A stretch of DNA of 64,000 nucleotides from Anas platyrhynchos (Eukaryota > Chordata > Aves > Anseriformes > Anatidae). Below, piece by piece: positions 54,001 to 64,000 of the stretch (positions are counted from its first letter, which is position 1; every line of letters begins with the position of its first letter). Below the pieces are notes generated by a model. That model was not told where the DNA came from, ran no database searches, and saw nothing but the letters and a program-made list of their open reading frames with translations. The stretch lies in NCBI RefSeq assembly GCF_047663525.1, contig NC_092601.1, forward strand, positions 19,380,001 to 19,444,000, written 5' to 3'. The translations under genes were made by a program, and so were the position numbers.

Positions 54001-57000
54001 ACTTCAGAAATACTGAACTTGAAACCGGTCTAGAATGTGAGGGAAAAGGATTAATTACCTCAATACTACTCACGTATTTACAACACTTTATCAGTAAGAA
54101 AAAACCAACATGTGCCCAAGTTATAGAGGAAAAAACGCAGCGTCCCTGTCGCTTAGCCTAAGAGATCTCACTGCGATTTATACCAGTGGAGATTTTAAAG
54201 ACAGAAAACCCTCGAGTTCACAATCAAGTCTGTCCTACATAGGAAAGGTCAAAAACTTTTGAGATTTCTGCTTACTTTGGAAATAACGTAGCAGCTGGAG
54301 GTGCCATCCAAAGCTAACATTACCATCCAATTAGGTTATTTTACTGGGACAGCGAGCAAGCACTTCTATTCTTCTTGCTCATCAATATAACACTGCCCCA
54401 TCCTGGTCAAACTAAAGGCTTCCTTTGGAGGCAGGGGGATTATCTGAGACGTCCTCAGCAATGCACGTTATCACCACAGCACTGTCAGCTCCTCCTGGCA
54501 CCGCTCAAGACGGTAAACTGATTCCTCTGCACAGCAACACATGCCATAGTTTCTGCAGTTGTACATCACTGAAACAAGACACCCAACTGATTTTGGTTGG
54601 AAGGACAAATAACGACAGAGATGCCAGCACTCCTACTCTTATTCCCAGCTCTACGATTCTCTTTTGAGTCGCAGCCAAGTCATTGAGCCGCTATGTGATG
54701 CTGGCATCAAACCAATGTTTATGAAGTACTTTCGAGATACGTTAGAAATGCCAAATATTGTAATTTATATTTGGACCTATGAATAGCAGATTGGAACGTC
54801 AGTCTACTGGCACAACTGAACTCATGTTTTCCAAGAACAGAAATAAAATATCAACCAATAGTCGATAATACGAGAGAACAGCATTTGAGAACCAGCAGCA
54901 AAACTTAATTCTGAGGTAATAAAATAACAATATTATTCCCCGAACACAATTTAATCACATCAGAAACTTTCTAGCTCACACAGTTCACTTATACCCCAAA
55001 CATTAATTATTCATCTCAGAATTTGAGTCGCTCACCTTTTGTACCAATCCATAGCTGGTCTTGCTCAAGTTTGAAGGTCAATCTTACTTTCCCCCCTGAT
55101 TTGTTGTACATGCCAGATAATGGCACCGTTGGCAGGCGCTCCTACAAAAAAAGCAACACAGTAAGGTGCGGTGAAACACTAACAGGAGAAGGCTTGTCCT
55201 TTTGGATTTTTAACCATACAGATGATCTGATTTCCCAGTTTTCAGAAGAAAGAAGAAGAAGGAGAGGTAAAGCCATCAAAGAAAGGTCTCAGGCCATAGA
55301 AAAAGCCCTCTCTTTTCTAATTGCAACAACGTCTCAAGTACTCATTTACTGACCTGAACGCCTTTAACAGAAGGCATCACATCATCGGGTTTTCCTTTAT
55401 CCAATACTTTTCTGTGTTGCTACAAGGTAAAAGCAGAAGTTAGAATTTACAGAAACACCAGAGAATTGTTCACGTTACTTCTAACGCGCCCTGAGCTGAC
55501 CATCACCCAACAGCGCCAGTTAAAAACTATTCAGTCACTTATCACACGGGAACTGTTAATTTTCAAAGTTAACGAGCACTTCCTAGGAGAGTCTAAACAA
55601 ATTATATAGATGAATAAAATCCCAATACAATGCAAAGGGTAACATCCCTCGTAGAATTCACGTCTACACTGTATGTATACAAAGCCCACGCCTCACAATA
55701 GCGTCGTACATGCTGAATCACATTGGTGGCATTTGGCAAGACAGTTTGAACAGTCCAGTGTTACACTCAGTGAATGGCAGAAAACCCTCCACATCTGACA
55801 GCGCAGCATAGCGCAACACAGCAGCAAACCAGGCCAGATTAGAGCAGTAGTAACTAAGAAAAACATGCTCACAGCTCGTAAGTTGCTGAGTACCTTTAAA
55901 CAATGATGGAACTTACAGTGAACGTGAACTATGATAAATTACAGAGAAACAAAAGCACGTCTCATAAAGGTTGTAGATCAATGGTGCACGTTTTAATTTT
56001 TATTTAAATTTATTCTGAGAGGGGCTGGTGATACCTTGAGCTAAAAATCCTTTATCAGCCCACCGTGCTGCAGCACAGCCACCAAAACACGCCTGGCTGC
56101 ATCGTGCTTCGCTTGCTACTAGGAGGCAACGCTTTGACGCAAGAGGAGCATTCACAGCAACCACGCTCCCTGCAGCGCTTGGGAAGCTGAGAGAATTGCT
56201 CTCTTGGTGTCCATTTAGAGGCAGTTTTTGGAAACCAAGTTCTTCTGTGTCTACCAAAATTAGTCAGGTTTTGGATATAATTAATCTTGGCTGCGTTTGA
56301 GCTAACAACCATGAAACATTTCCTTTATTTAACGTTTCTGCCTGAAGTGCCTGGCAGCAGCACAGGAGGTGTCCTGAGCACCAGGCTCCGCTGGGCCGGG
56401 TGTTTCTGTGCTGTGAGACCCTCTCCACACTCGGCTGTCCCAACCAAAGCCCCTGCCCTGCTCCGAGGGCCCCACGGCGGCTGCAGAGCCCCACAGGAGA
56501 ACCGCCCAAGCCCCGCAGCGCTGCCCCCCGGGCTCGCGGAGCCGCCCACAACCTTCTGCCTGCAGAGCGGCTCCTTCTTGTTCTCCTCGGCCTTGACCTC
56601 CTGCTGGGCGGCCTCCTTGGGCGTGTTGACCGCCAGCACGTCGTTGATGGTGGAGCCCACCACCATGATCTTGGCTCCGTTCGTCACCTTGATCTCCCGC
56701 AGCGTCTTCTCCTCGGGCAGCAGCCCCTTGAACATCACCTTCTGCATGGCGGGCGGGAGGCCTGCGGGCGATGGGGGGGGGTTACCGGGGGCCCGGCCGC
56801 CCCGAGGGGCTCGGGGCCGCCCCCACCGACCTGTGAGCGAGTGGATCTCCTGCTTCAGGTCGGCGCCGGTGCCGTCCAGCCGGACCTTGACGTCGTACTT
56901 GTTCTTGTTCCAGATCACCTTCAGCTCCACCAGCTCCTCGCCGCCCTCGGCCGCGCCGCCGTTGCTGACGGAGGCCGGGGGGAGCCGGCGCCCCTCGCCC

Positions 57001-57284
57001 TGCGGGGAGCCGCCCTCCCCCCCGCAGCCTCCGGCCTCCGCCTCCATGGCCGGGCCCTCGGCACCTGCGGGAGCGCACGGGAAGGGACGGGACGGGAAGG
57101 GACCGGCAACCGGGTGCGGCACCGGGCGCGACGGCGACACCGACACCAGCCCCAGCCCCAGCCCCAGCCCAGGCCCCCGGCCCAGGCCCCCGGCCCCGCC
57201 CCGTGCGGCCCAGCCGCCCCCGGCCGCCCCCCGGCGCCCCCCGCCCCGGTGCCGCCCGCTCGTACCTGGCGCGGCGGCGGCCAT
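51074..57284 (-). CDS. UBFD1: Ubiquitin family domain-containing protein 1
   Basis: Seven coding exons, 57284-57266, 57064-56831, 56761-56553, 55419-55354, 55141-55036, 52518-52436 and 51184-51074, give 828 nt, 275 residues (human 309). The first coding exon is only 19 nt (MAAAAP plus one base). A short acidic, Gly-rich N-terminus precedes the ubiquitin-like domain (ELVELKVIWNKNKYDVKVRL to IMVVGSTINDVLAV). Next come QHRKVLDKGKPDDVMPSVKG, ERTEKLPMGSIKNVVSEPI, and a highly conserved C-terminal domain ending DTVLGKWQYF. The molecular role is poorly known; the family name comes from the ubiquitin fold. It is shorter than human mainly at the N-terminus. Exon 3 ends at a weak donor (GTTGTG), accepted because both flanking sequences match the family in frame. 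Divergent from EARS2. Confidence 0.95.
57115..57195. repeat. CAGCCC/CAGGCCCCCGGCC short repeat in UBFD1 intron 1
   Basis: CAGCCC-type hexamers, followed by two copies of CAGGCCCCCGGCC-like sequence, lie between coding exons 1 and 2 of UBFD1. It is low-complexity GC-rich DNA. Confidence 0.75.
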
Positions 57285-57906
57285 GATGATTGTGTACAAT
57301 CTGCCGCGGGGCACGCCGGGAAGCGCCCGCCGCGGGGAGCGCTGGGGGCTGGGCCGCGCCGGCACCCGTAGCCCCGCCCCCCCCGGCCCGGCCCCGAGCC
57401 CCGCGCGGCGAGAAGGGGGCAGCGGGGCCTTTACGGGGAGCCCCGCCCCTGCAGGCTGCGGGCGCGCTGATTGGCTGAGCGCTGAGGGCGGAAGGGGCGC
57501 GGCGGGACGGAGCCGGCACCCAGGGCGGAAGTGGCGCCGTGATTGGTTGGACGCTGAGGGCGGAAGTGCCCTGAAAGGTGGTGCCGGCACTGAGGGCGGA
57601 AGAGGCGCTGTGATTGGCTGGACAGTGAGGGCGGAAGCGGCGTGCAGTGCGAGCCGGCACTGAGGGCGGAAGCACTCCGTGATTGGCTGGGAACCGAGGG
57701 CGGAAGTGGTGTGTGGGGCGTGCCAGCACTGAGGGCGGAAACAGTCTGTGATTGGCTGGCTCTTGAGGGCGGAAGCGGTATCAGGGCGTGCCGGCAGTGA
57801 GGGCGGAAGCATTCTGTGATTGGCTGGGAACTGAGGGCGGAAGCGGCGTGCAGCGCGTGCCGTAGCTGAGGGCGGAAGCGGCGCGGTGCCGGCCGGGCGC
57901 TGCGGG
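57285..57906. promoter_or_regulatory. Divergent UBFD1/EARS2 promoter
   Basis: 622 bp between the two start codons. The UBFD1-proximal third is CpG-rich. The EARS2-proximal two thirds are a tandem array of CCAAT and GGGCGGAA sites (57465-57880). There is no TATA box. The last GGGCGGAA (57869) lies 38 bp from the EARS2 ATG, so part of the array is probably in the 5' UTR or at the start site. Confidence 0.75.
57465..57880. repeat. Tandem array of CCAAT and GC-box/ETS motifs (35/70-bp periods)
   Basis: GGGCGGAA starts at 57485, 57522, 57557, 57593, 57628, 57663, 57697, 57732, 57766, 57800, 57833 and 57869, i.e. every 33-37 bp. ATTGG (inverted CCAAT) starts at 57470, 57541, 57612, 57681, 57750 and 57818, i.e. 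every 68-71 bp, and each is 15-16 bp before every second GGGCGGAA. So two diverged ~35-bp half-units alternate in a ~70-bp higher-order unit, six copies. GGGCGG is a Sp-factor core and GCGGAAG an ETS core; GATTGGCTGG is an NF-Y core. Spacer sequence between sites is less conserved. Confidence 0.93.
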
Positions 57907-60900
57907 ATGGCGCGGGCCGTGCGGGCGCTGAGCGGCGGCGGCGCGGCCGGGCCGGGGCCGGGGCCGGGGCCGGGGCCGCGGGTGCGCTTCGGGCCCAGCC
58001 CCACAGGTACCGGGCGGGGGCGGGCGGGGGGCGGGGGGCGCGTTCGGGGCCGCCCCGAGGCTCCCCCCGGCCGTGACCGCCCCGCGCCGTCCCCGCCGCA
58101 GGTCGGCTGCACCTGGGGGGGCTCCGCACCGCGCTCTGCAACTTCCTGTTCGCCCGGCAGCGCCGCGGGGCCTTCGTGCTGCGCATCGAGGACACCGACC
58201 GGCTGCGGGCACTGCAGGGCGCCGCTGACGGCATCGAGGACATGCTGCAGTGGGCAGGTAGCGGGGGGGGCACGGCACGGGGCAGGGCACGGGGCAGGGC
58301 ACAGCACGGGGCTCAGCACCCCGCGGGGCCGGGCCGTGCACCGGACGCCTCGTGCCGGGAGCAGCACACAGCTGCTCACAGCCCCCCCTGACAAATTATA
58401 CAATAAATGAAAGGATGAACTGCACGTGCGGTGTTCACCAAAAGGCGTCTGAAGGTGTCGCTTTGTGCTCTGAGTCCTCTGCTGTTTGCTTGACCCTAAG
58501 AGTGAGGGGAACTTCAGAGCAAGCAACTGCAATGAACTTAGAGCCAGATCCCGCCAGTGTCCCCACAAACAGATAAATTTTGGAGATCCGTGCCATTGAA
58601 TACTAATTCTGGAGCAGGTGAAACAATTGGCCACGATCCCGGCTGTATTTCTGAAGCACCCTTTGTACACCTACCCCTGACTGATCCTTGCTGCAGGTCA
58701 CCCATCAGAGCTGCCTGACCATTCACTGGCTTTAGCTGTTTTTCCTGCTGTGGGCTCCCCACACAACGCTCCATGCCCTGATGTCTCTGCCTTTCCATGT
58801 TCCAGGCATTGCCCCTGACGAAAGCCCTCGCCGTGGCGGTGCGTTCGGGCCCTACCGGCAGTCGCAGAGACTCGACCTGTACAGGCAGGCCTGCGACGTG
58901 CTCCTGGACCGCGGCGCGGCGTACCGCTGCTTCTGCACCCCGCAGCGCCTGCAGCTGCTGAAGAAGGAGGCGCTGCGGAACCAGCAGACCCCGCGGTAGG
59001 CAGTCCTCCTCCCCGGCCATTGCTTCTGTGCTGCGCACTCCCAGCCCCTTGGGACAAGGTGTGTGTGCTGGGAGTGTTGTCTCTGCGCCCTCAGAAGCTG
59101 AGGGGGGTGATGTCCAGAGATGAGAAGCTGACTGGAGTGTAATGGGCAGACCACAGCTGAAATTCAGGAATTTGTTTAGATTTGATCCCATGTAAGCGTG
59201 GTGGGGGTTGGTGTGTGTTAACCTGAGACCCCCGCTCTCCTTTCTCGAAGGTACGACAACCGCTGCCGGCACCTGACGCCCAAAGAGGTGGCTGAGAAGC
59301 TGTCGCAGGGCCTCGACTGGGTGGTGCGCTTCCGGCTGGAGAGGGGCGTGGAGCCCTTCCAGGACCTGGTCTATGGCTGGAACAAGCACGAAGTGGCAGA
59401 GGTGGAAGGTGACCCGGTGATTCTTAAGGGGGACGGCTTCCCCACCTACCACCTGGCAAACGTGGTGGATGACCACTACATGGCCATCAGCCACGTTCTG
59501 CGAGGAACTGAGTGGCTTACCTCAACGTCCAAGCACCTCCTGCTCTACAAAGCCTTTGGCTGGGATCCCCCTCAGTTTGGCCACCTCCCGCTGCTCCTGA
59601 ACAAGGACGGTGCTAAGCTGTCGAAAAGGCAGGGGGACGTCTTCCTGGAGCGCTTTGCTCAGGATGGCTACTTGCCAGAGGCCCTGCTGGACATTATCAC
59701 CAATTGTGGCTCTGGATTTGCAGGTAAGGGGAACGGGCTTGGCACTTGCTCGGACACTCCATGATGCCGACTTTTGGGCAAATTGGTTCCCAGTTTATTC
59801 TTGTATTCAAGAACTTTGACAGTGTTCAAAAGGATCAGGAAATAGTAGTCAAGCAACCAGTCTGAAGGGGCTTCTGTCACCAAAATGCTGCCAGGGCTTC
59901 TGCAGAGCTCCTGGGAAGGCCTCGGTGGTGGCCTGGGATGGTGGCAATGTTTCTGTCCACGTAAGTGGAGTCTAAAGTTTAAAGACTTCCTACTGGACAA
60001 CGTCCTTCTCAAGGTGAAGAAGCCTTCTGCAAGCTCTTGGGAAAACTTGTATTCTGTAGTTAATGATTGCAGCCAAGTAACACATCTTTCACACTTGTTT
60101 AACCTGAAAGACCGTGAGAGGTTGACTCAGTTACTCCTTTTGCTCTCGCTGTGTGACTATTGCATGAGCTTATGTCTCAGGAACTTGGCTTGGGAATGAA
60201 ACCTTTACTGGACAGCAGAGCCTCCTGGCCAGGTGTTATTTCTGCTGGGCCGAATGATGCAAGGGGTGTTTCACTGAAGGGTGTAACAGAGCCAGGCAGA
60301 ATGTCCCAGTTCCTAGTTCCTTCACGGAGTCTGCTCGTCCAAAGAGGGCAACTTCCAGTGCGTGCCTGCCAGAAGTTCCCTCCTCGTATGTTGCTGCTTC
60401 CTATCAGCGCCGTGGAAGGCAGCCCTCCTCCTCCTCTCTCACCTCTTGGCCGTGCTGCTGCACCAGCGCTGAGCCTGGGGTTTGCAAGGAAAAGCAGTGA
60501 CTTCAGTTCTCTGCTGGAGAGCGAATGCAAATCATAACCTCCTTGGGTTACGTTGCAGAGAAGCAGATGGGGAGGACTCTGGAGGAGCTGATCTCGCAGT
60601 TTGAAATTGGCAGGATCACGACCCATTCCGCCTTACTGGATCTTGAGATGCTCCCGGAATTCAACAGGTACAAACACCGGTGGTAACGTTAAATCTGAGT
60701 GGTCTGCTGCAGGATGTCTGCTTGGGGGTTTGATGTTGCTTTTCTAGCAGGTCTAAAGATCCAGCTGGTAAGTGTTGGGAGACTGAGATCATTAACGTTG
60801 GACTAACCCAAAGCAGTCTAAAAGCAGTTCTTTCCCTTGTCACAGGGTGCACCTCGCTCGCCACATTGAGAATGAAGAGCTTCGGCAGAAGCTAATTCGG

Positions 60901-63004
60901 GAGCTGCAGTCGCTGGTGGAGCGTGTCTATGGGGATCAACAAATGGATAAAGAGGTTCTAGAAAAGGAGTACGTGGAGCAAGTCCTTCTGATGAGAAAAG
61001 TATGAAAAGTGGTAGGGTTATGTTACTGCTTCGGGTAGTCCTGGAGCGTGGGACGCCGTGGGTTTGTGGGATCCTGCGTGGAGACTCAGCCGAGTTCTGG
61101 GCATTGCTTTGACCTGAGCTCTGCAGCCTGCAAACAGCAGGTGGCTGCCACTGCCAGTTCAAGGGAAAAACTGCCTAAACACGGTGGTGTAGTTAGCTGA
61201 CCTGAAGGACTGGGTGGCATAGGCTGTGGACAGGATGGAAGATACCGTGGCTCTTCACAGTGTCAGGAAAGAGATGAAGCCAGCAGGTTCCCAGTCTGCC
61301 CCTGGGATGCTGCTGTAGCATCTGGTGAATTCCTTGCAGACCATGAAGTGTTCTTAAAAGGGCGAGCAAAGTCCCTGTCTGCAAGCACGAGGGTGGTGGT
61401 GGCAGCAGGGACTGGGCCAGCCATGTGACTTGCTACGTGTCTCATGAGAGGCAGCTCTGAGTGTGGCAAGCCACTTCCCAGGCTGAACTGTGAGTCAGCT
61501 GCGTGTGGCTGAGCAGGATGCATAGAGCAGCCCCGCAGGCTGCTTTCGTGTCGTGTTCACACCAGCTGGTTACGGCTGCGGAAGAACGAAGCAGCCGGAA
61601 CGTCAGCGCTTCACGTTTCTTTCGAGAGGTACAAAGCGCAAGGCAGCGGCGTGTTTGGACCCTCTTCAATTGTTTGTGAAGTCCAGAGAGCAGCAGCTAC
61701 CTCCCTCCTCGCCCCCTCACCTTGGCCCTCAGCCGTGACAGCTTTGCTTTCTTCCTCCAGGGTCACATAAGCCTCCTGAAGGACCTGGTGTCGTGTGACT
61801 ATGCTTACTTGTGGGTCAGGCCCTCAGTGTCCCAAGAGCAGCTCCAAACTATTTCTGCAGAAGCAGATGACATAGGAAAACTAGTCATAGGGTAAGTGTC
61901 TCTTTCCAGCTCTGTACGCACCACCTGTCCGCCCCAGAGCATCGCTCTGGGCTGCTGTGCTCCTGTTGGACACGCTCATGGTTTTCATTTGTTTTGGTTT
62001 ACTTCAGAATGTGCTGCTAATGACTGGTTCTGAGTGTCTTTAACTGAAAGGCTGCTTACCAGCAGGAATGCTTACATTAAAGCTCTTGGGATTGAGCATT
62101 AATCCTAACGCTTAGGGCAGGAGAGAAAACCCTGAACTGCTAGAATTGTGAGAAGATTTTGCAAAACCAGTCTGAGGCAGCTGGCAGTTCTCTAAGTCAC
62201 TAGATGCTTCTGGGTAGGAGTCCTGTGTGCTGTACGTCCCCAGACTGTAAGGGCATCTCCTTTCCTAAAGGCTTATGGAGAGACAAACAGCTGTTTTGAC
62301 CATGGAGGAGTTGAACAAAGACCTCAGAAACCTTCAGAAGCAAACCAGAGAGACTAAGTACAGCAGCATGATGAAGCTCCTTCGCCTGGCTCTCAGTGGG
62401 CAACAGGTAAAAAAAAAAAAAAAAAAAAAAAAAAGTTCTGAGACTGGGACCTTCTCTTTTCCTGGCTGTGGTTTATTTTTTTCAAACAGCTACCTTCTCT
62501 CTGATACCAAGATACTGGTATTTTGGTGGCACATCCTGCAAGAATTCACATCAGTTGCTGTTACGAGTGAAAGTACTGATGTGCAGTTCTGGAGGAAAGG
62601 CTGCTCTGAAAGTTTCAGGAAGGCAGAAATTGTTAAGGCATGAATGTGCTGGTCACAAATGTGGGGTTAGGAAAAACTTCTGGACCAGCTGTCTTTCTGG
62701 TTCAGTTTGATCATTCTTAGTATTTTGGCACTCAGTATTTTAGTACTTTGGGAGGGGAAAAAAAAATAAATCTTGCTTTGAGATTGCTGTTAGACTGAGG
62801 GCAGGGGTTTTCTGAGCAATCTGATAGCTAATCACGCTGTCGCTTCCTGCCTGGTGGTGCAGACATTTGGACTGAGAAGTGCAGGTTTCCGTTCCTACAA
62901 TGACTTCTCGTGTGTTTCAGCACGGACCCAGCGTGGCGGAGATGATGGTGACTCTGGGGCCCAGAGAAGTGTGTGGAAGGCTACACAAAGCACTCTCCAG
63001 CTGA
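57907..63004 (+). CDS. EARS2: Mitochondrial glutamyl-tRNA synthetase
   Basis: Nine exons, 57907-58006, 58102-58257, 58806-58995, 59251-59723, 60559-60667, 60846-60999, 61761-61891, 62271-62406 and 62921-63004, sum to 1533 nt, 510 residues (human 523). Class I synthetase motifs are present: [20 protein letters not shown] (HIGH-type HLGG near 37) and [10 protein letters not shown] (KMSKS-type, near 270). [22 protein letters not shown] and [10 protein letters not shown] are also typical. The C-terminal anticodon-binding part ends in [15 protein letters not shown]. Known role: charges mitochondrial tRNA-Glu, and in some lineages tRNA-Gln, with glutamate. The leader (~25 residues) contains a Gly-Pro repeat from a GGGGCC repeat, is low in basic residues beyond MARAVRAL, and differs from human. 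The start is the only ATG in frame close to the promoter array. Confidence 0.97.
57949..57979. repeat. GGGGCC hexanucleotide repeat in EARS2 exon 1
   Basis: About five tandem GGGGCC units, in frame and coding alternating Gly-Pro in the EARS2 leader. Confidence 0.88.
58258..58320. repeat. GGCACGGGGCA short repeat
   Basis: Three to four imperfect GGGCACGGGGCA-type units directly after the donor of EARS2 intron 2. Confidence 0.75.
62409..62433. repeat. Poly(A) run at the EARS2 intron 8 donor
   Basis: About 25 A start two bases after the exon 8 boundary (CAG at 62404-62406, GT at 62407-62408). Confidence 0.9.
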
Positions 63005-63437
63005 CACCAGACCAGTGACTGCGGGGGTCAGCCCTGGCACAGCACCGTGTCCCCGAGCCCTGTGCCTCCAGGGGACAGCGCGATCAGCGGGGGTCGCACG
63101 AGGGGGGCTCTGGGCGGTGTTTGCGGTCTGTACGGCTGTGGAAGCCGAGTGAAAGCCAGCCCGCCTGGGAGCTGGCAGCAGGAGTGGCTCTGTCCTTGTG
63201 CGTTCCTCGTGGGCACGGCCGGGTGGGCAGGCTGGGAGGGAGCGGGGTCCCCAGCGCCCACCGGCACCGCGCCCGGTGCCAGCACGGAGTGCCCCGAGCA
63301 CCCCCGGCCCTGGGGAGCCCGGCACCGGGGGGGGGAGCACGAGGAGCGGGCGGGGCCGTGCCGGGCGTTGTGCCGGGCTCCCCCCCGGGGCCGCGCCGCT
63401 TCCTGCCCGCCCTGCGGCGGGGCGGGGCGCTGCGCCC
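63005..63437. promoter_or_regulatory. EARS2-GGA2 spacer and GGA2 promoter
   Basis: 433 bp between the EARS2 stop and the GGA2 start on the same strand. It is GC-rich with CpGs towards GGA2. I find no AATAAA or ATTAAA on the plus strand here, so the EARS2 3' end must use a variant signal or lie further on. Confidence 0.5.
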
Positions 63438-63794
63438 ATGGACGGCACCGGGCAGCTGCAGCGCTGGCTCAGTGAGAGCGGCACCGGGACGGGACCGGGC
63501 GGGGGGACGGGAATGGGGGCACGGGGGAGGTGGGGAGGTGGGGAGGGGGCGGGGGGGACGGGGCGGGACGGGAGGTGGGGGGGGGAGACGGGGCCGGAGC
63601 CGGGTGCCGGGGGCTGAGCGCGGTCCCCGTGCGCCGCTCGCTGCCCCCCGCCCGTCGGTCCCCATCCTCGGTCCCCATCCTCGGTCCCTCTCCTCTCCCC
63701 CCGCTCAAGATGAAGCCACCGACCCGAGCGTCCCCGGGGAGAAGTGGGAGTGCATCCAGCGCTTCTGCGAGCAGCTGAAGGCGGACACGGCCGG
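63438..63794 (+). CDS. GGA2: Golgi-associated, gamma-adaptin ear containing, ARF-binding protein (first two exons)
   Basis: Exon 1 (63438-63471, MDGTGQLQRWLS/N) joins exon 2 (63710-63794, NEATDPSVPGEKWECIQRFCEQLKADTAG) in frame with GT-AG borders; the rest lies beyond the window. The sequence matches the start of the GGA VHS domain (human pattern LNKATDPS...W..I..FCEQ...D..G), the domain that binds acidic-dileucine sorting signals on mannose-6-phosphate receptors. The symbol GGA2 over GGA1/GGA3 rests on the position next to EARS2. The N-terminus is shorter than in human GGA2 as I recall it. Confidence 0.85.
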
Positions 63795-64000
63795 GTAAGG
63801 CGGCACGGCCCCGGCCACAGCCACAGCTCCCCTCGGGGCCGGCAGCTGCAGCCAGGAGCTGCCCGGAGGTCCCCGTGCTCCTGCAGGCACAGCTCCTGCT
63901 TCCCGAGCCCGATGCCAGCAGCAGGGCTGTCCCCGCTGCCCCCCGCCCCGGCTTCCTCCCGCAGCCGGCGGCTGTCCCGTGGCTCCCCGCCCTCCCGCAG
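63795..64000. other. Start of GGA2 intron 2
   Basis: GC-rich sequence after the donor at 63795. The last bases (CCCTCCCGCAG at 63990-64000) look like a 3' splice site exactly at the window edge, so the next GGA2 exon may begin at once. Confidence 0.5.

Noticed and set aside
57465-57880. CRISPR-like repeat array
   Set aside because: The spacing is regular, but repeats are diverged, spacers are not unique, the host is a vertebrate and the motifs are promoter boxes.
56325-58670. 781-residue minus-strand open frame across UBFD1 exons and the EARS2 promoter array
   Set aside because: It runs through real UBFD1 exon sequence, introns and the tandem array, whose ~35/70-bp units keep frames open by composition. 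Only the UBFD1 exon parts are coding.

Overview
This is nuclear DNA of a vertebrate, most likely a bird (a GC-rich, gene-dense microchromosome-like region). Seven conserved single-copy vertebrate genes were read from their splice sites. Most give complete open reading frames with the length and exon number of the human orthologues. Introns are short, there are CpG-rich promoters and long C- or G-rich tracts, and I recognise no SINE, LINE or virus-like element. The species cannot be named from the sequence alone.

Layout from left to right: (1) 376-5158, minus: a membrane mucin-like gene (signal peptide, Pro/Ser/Thr-rich region, SEA domain, two EGF-like modules, one membrane helix) related to the IMPG2/transmembrane-mucin group; its last exon is unresolved at the window edge. 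(2) 6360-9051, minus: NDUFAB1. (3) 9608-19619, minus: PALB2, 13 exons. (4) 19752-about 23940, plus: DCTN5, sharing a 132-bp divergent promoter with PALB2. (5) 22000-27300: a 5-kb gap with no recognisable gene. (6) 27312-32632, plus: PLK1, 10 exons. (7) about 32950-45654, minus: ERN2 (IRE1 beta), 22 exons, tail to tail with PLK1. (8) about 46400-57284, minus: UBFD1, 7 coding exons with a long AT-rich 3' region. (9) 57907-63004, plus: EARS2, 9 exons, divergent from UBFD1. (10) 63438-edge, plus: the first two exons of a GGA gene, GGA2 by position.

The genes are housekeeping or cell-cycle functions: mitochondrial acyl carrier protein/complex I (NDUFAB1), mitochondrial glutamyl-tRNA synthetase (EARS2), BRCA-pathway DNA repair (PALB2), dynactin (DCTN5), mitotic kinase (PLK1), unfolded-protein sensor (ERN2), ubiquitin-like protein (UBFD1) and Golgi clathrin adaptor (GGA2). 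They are neighbours by position, not an operon. From memory the human order is GGA2-EARS2-UBFD1-NDUFAB1-PALB2-DCTN5-PLK1-ERN2. Here the NDUFAB1-to-ERN2 block is kept, but UBFD1-EARS2-GGA2 lies inverted on the ERN2 side, so there is a rearrangement breakpoint between ERN2 and UBFD1.

The most unusual structure is at 57465-57880 in the UBFD1/EARS2 divergent promoter. It is a tandem array with 12 GC-box/ETS-like GGGCGGAA sites every ~35 bp and 6 inverted CCAAT boxes every ~70 bp, in nearly constant register. Other notable items are a ~520-bp hexamer array in PALB2 intron 1, a C-rich repeat filling the PALB2-NDUFAB1 gap, a GC-AG intron in NDUFAB1, a GGGGCC repeat coding part of the EARS2 leader, and a SEA autoproteolysis-like motif in the mucin-like protein.
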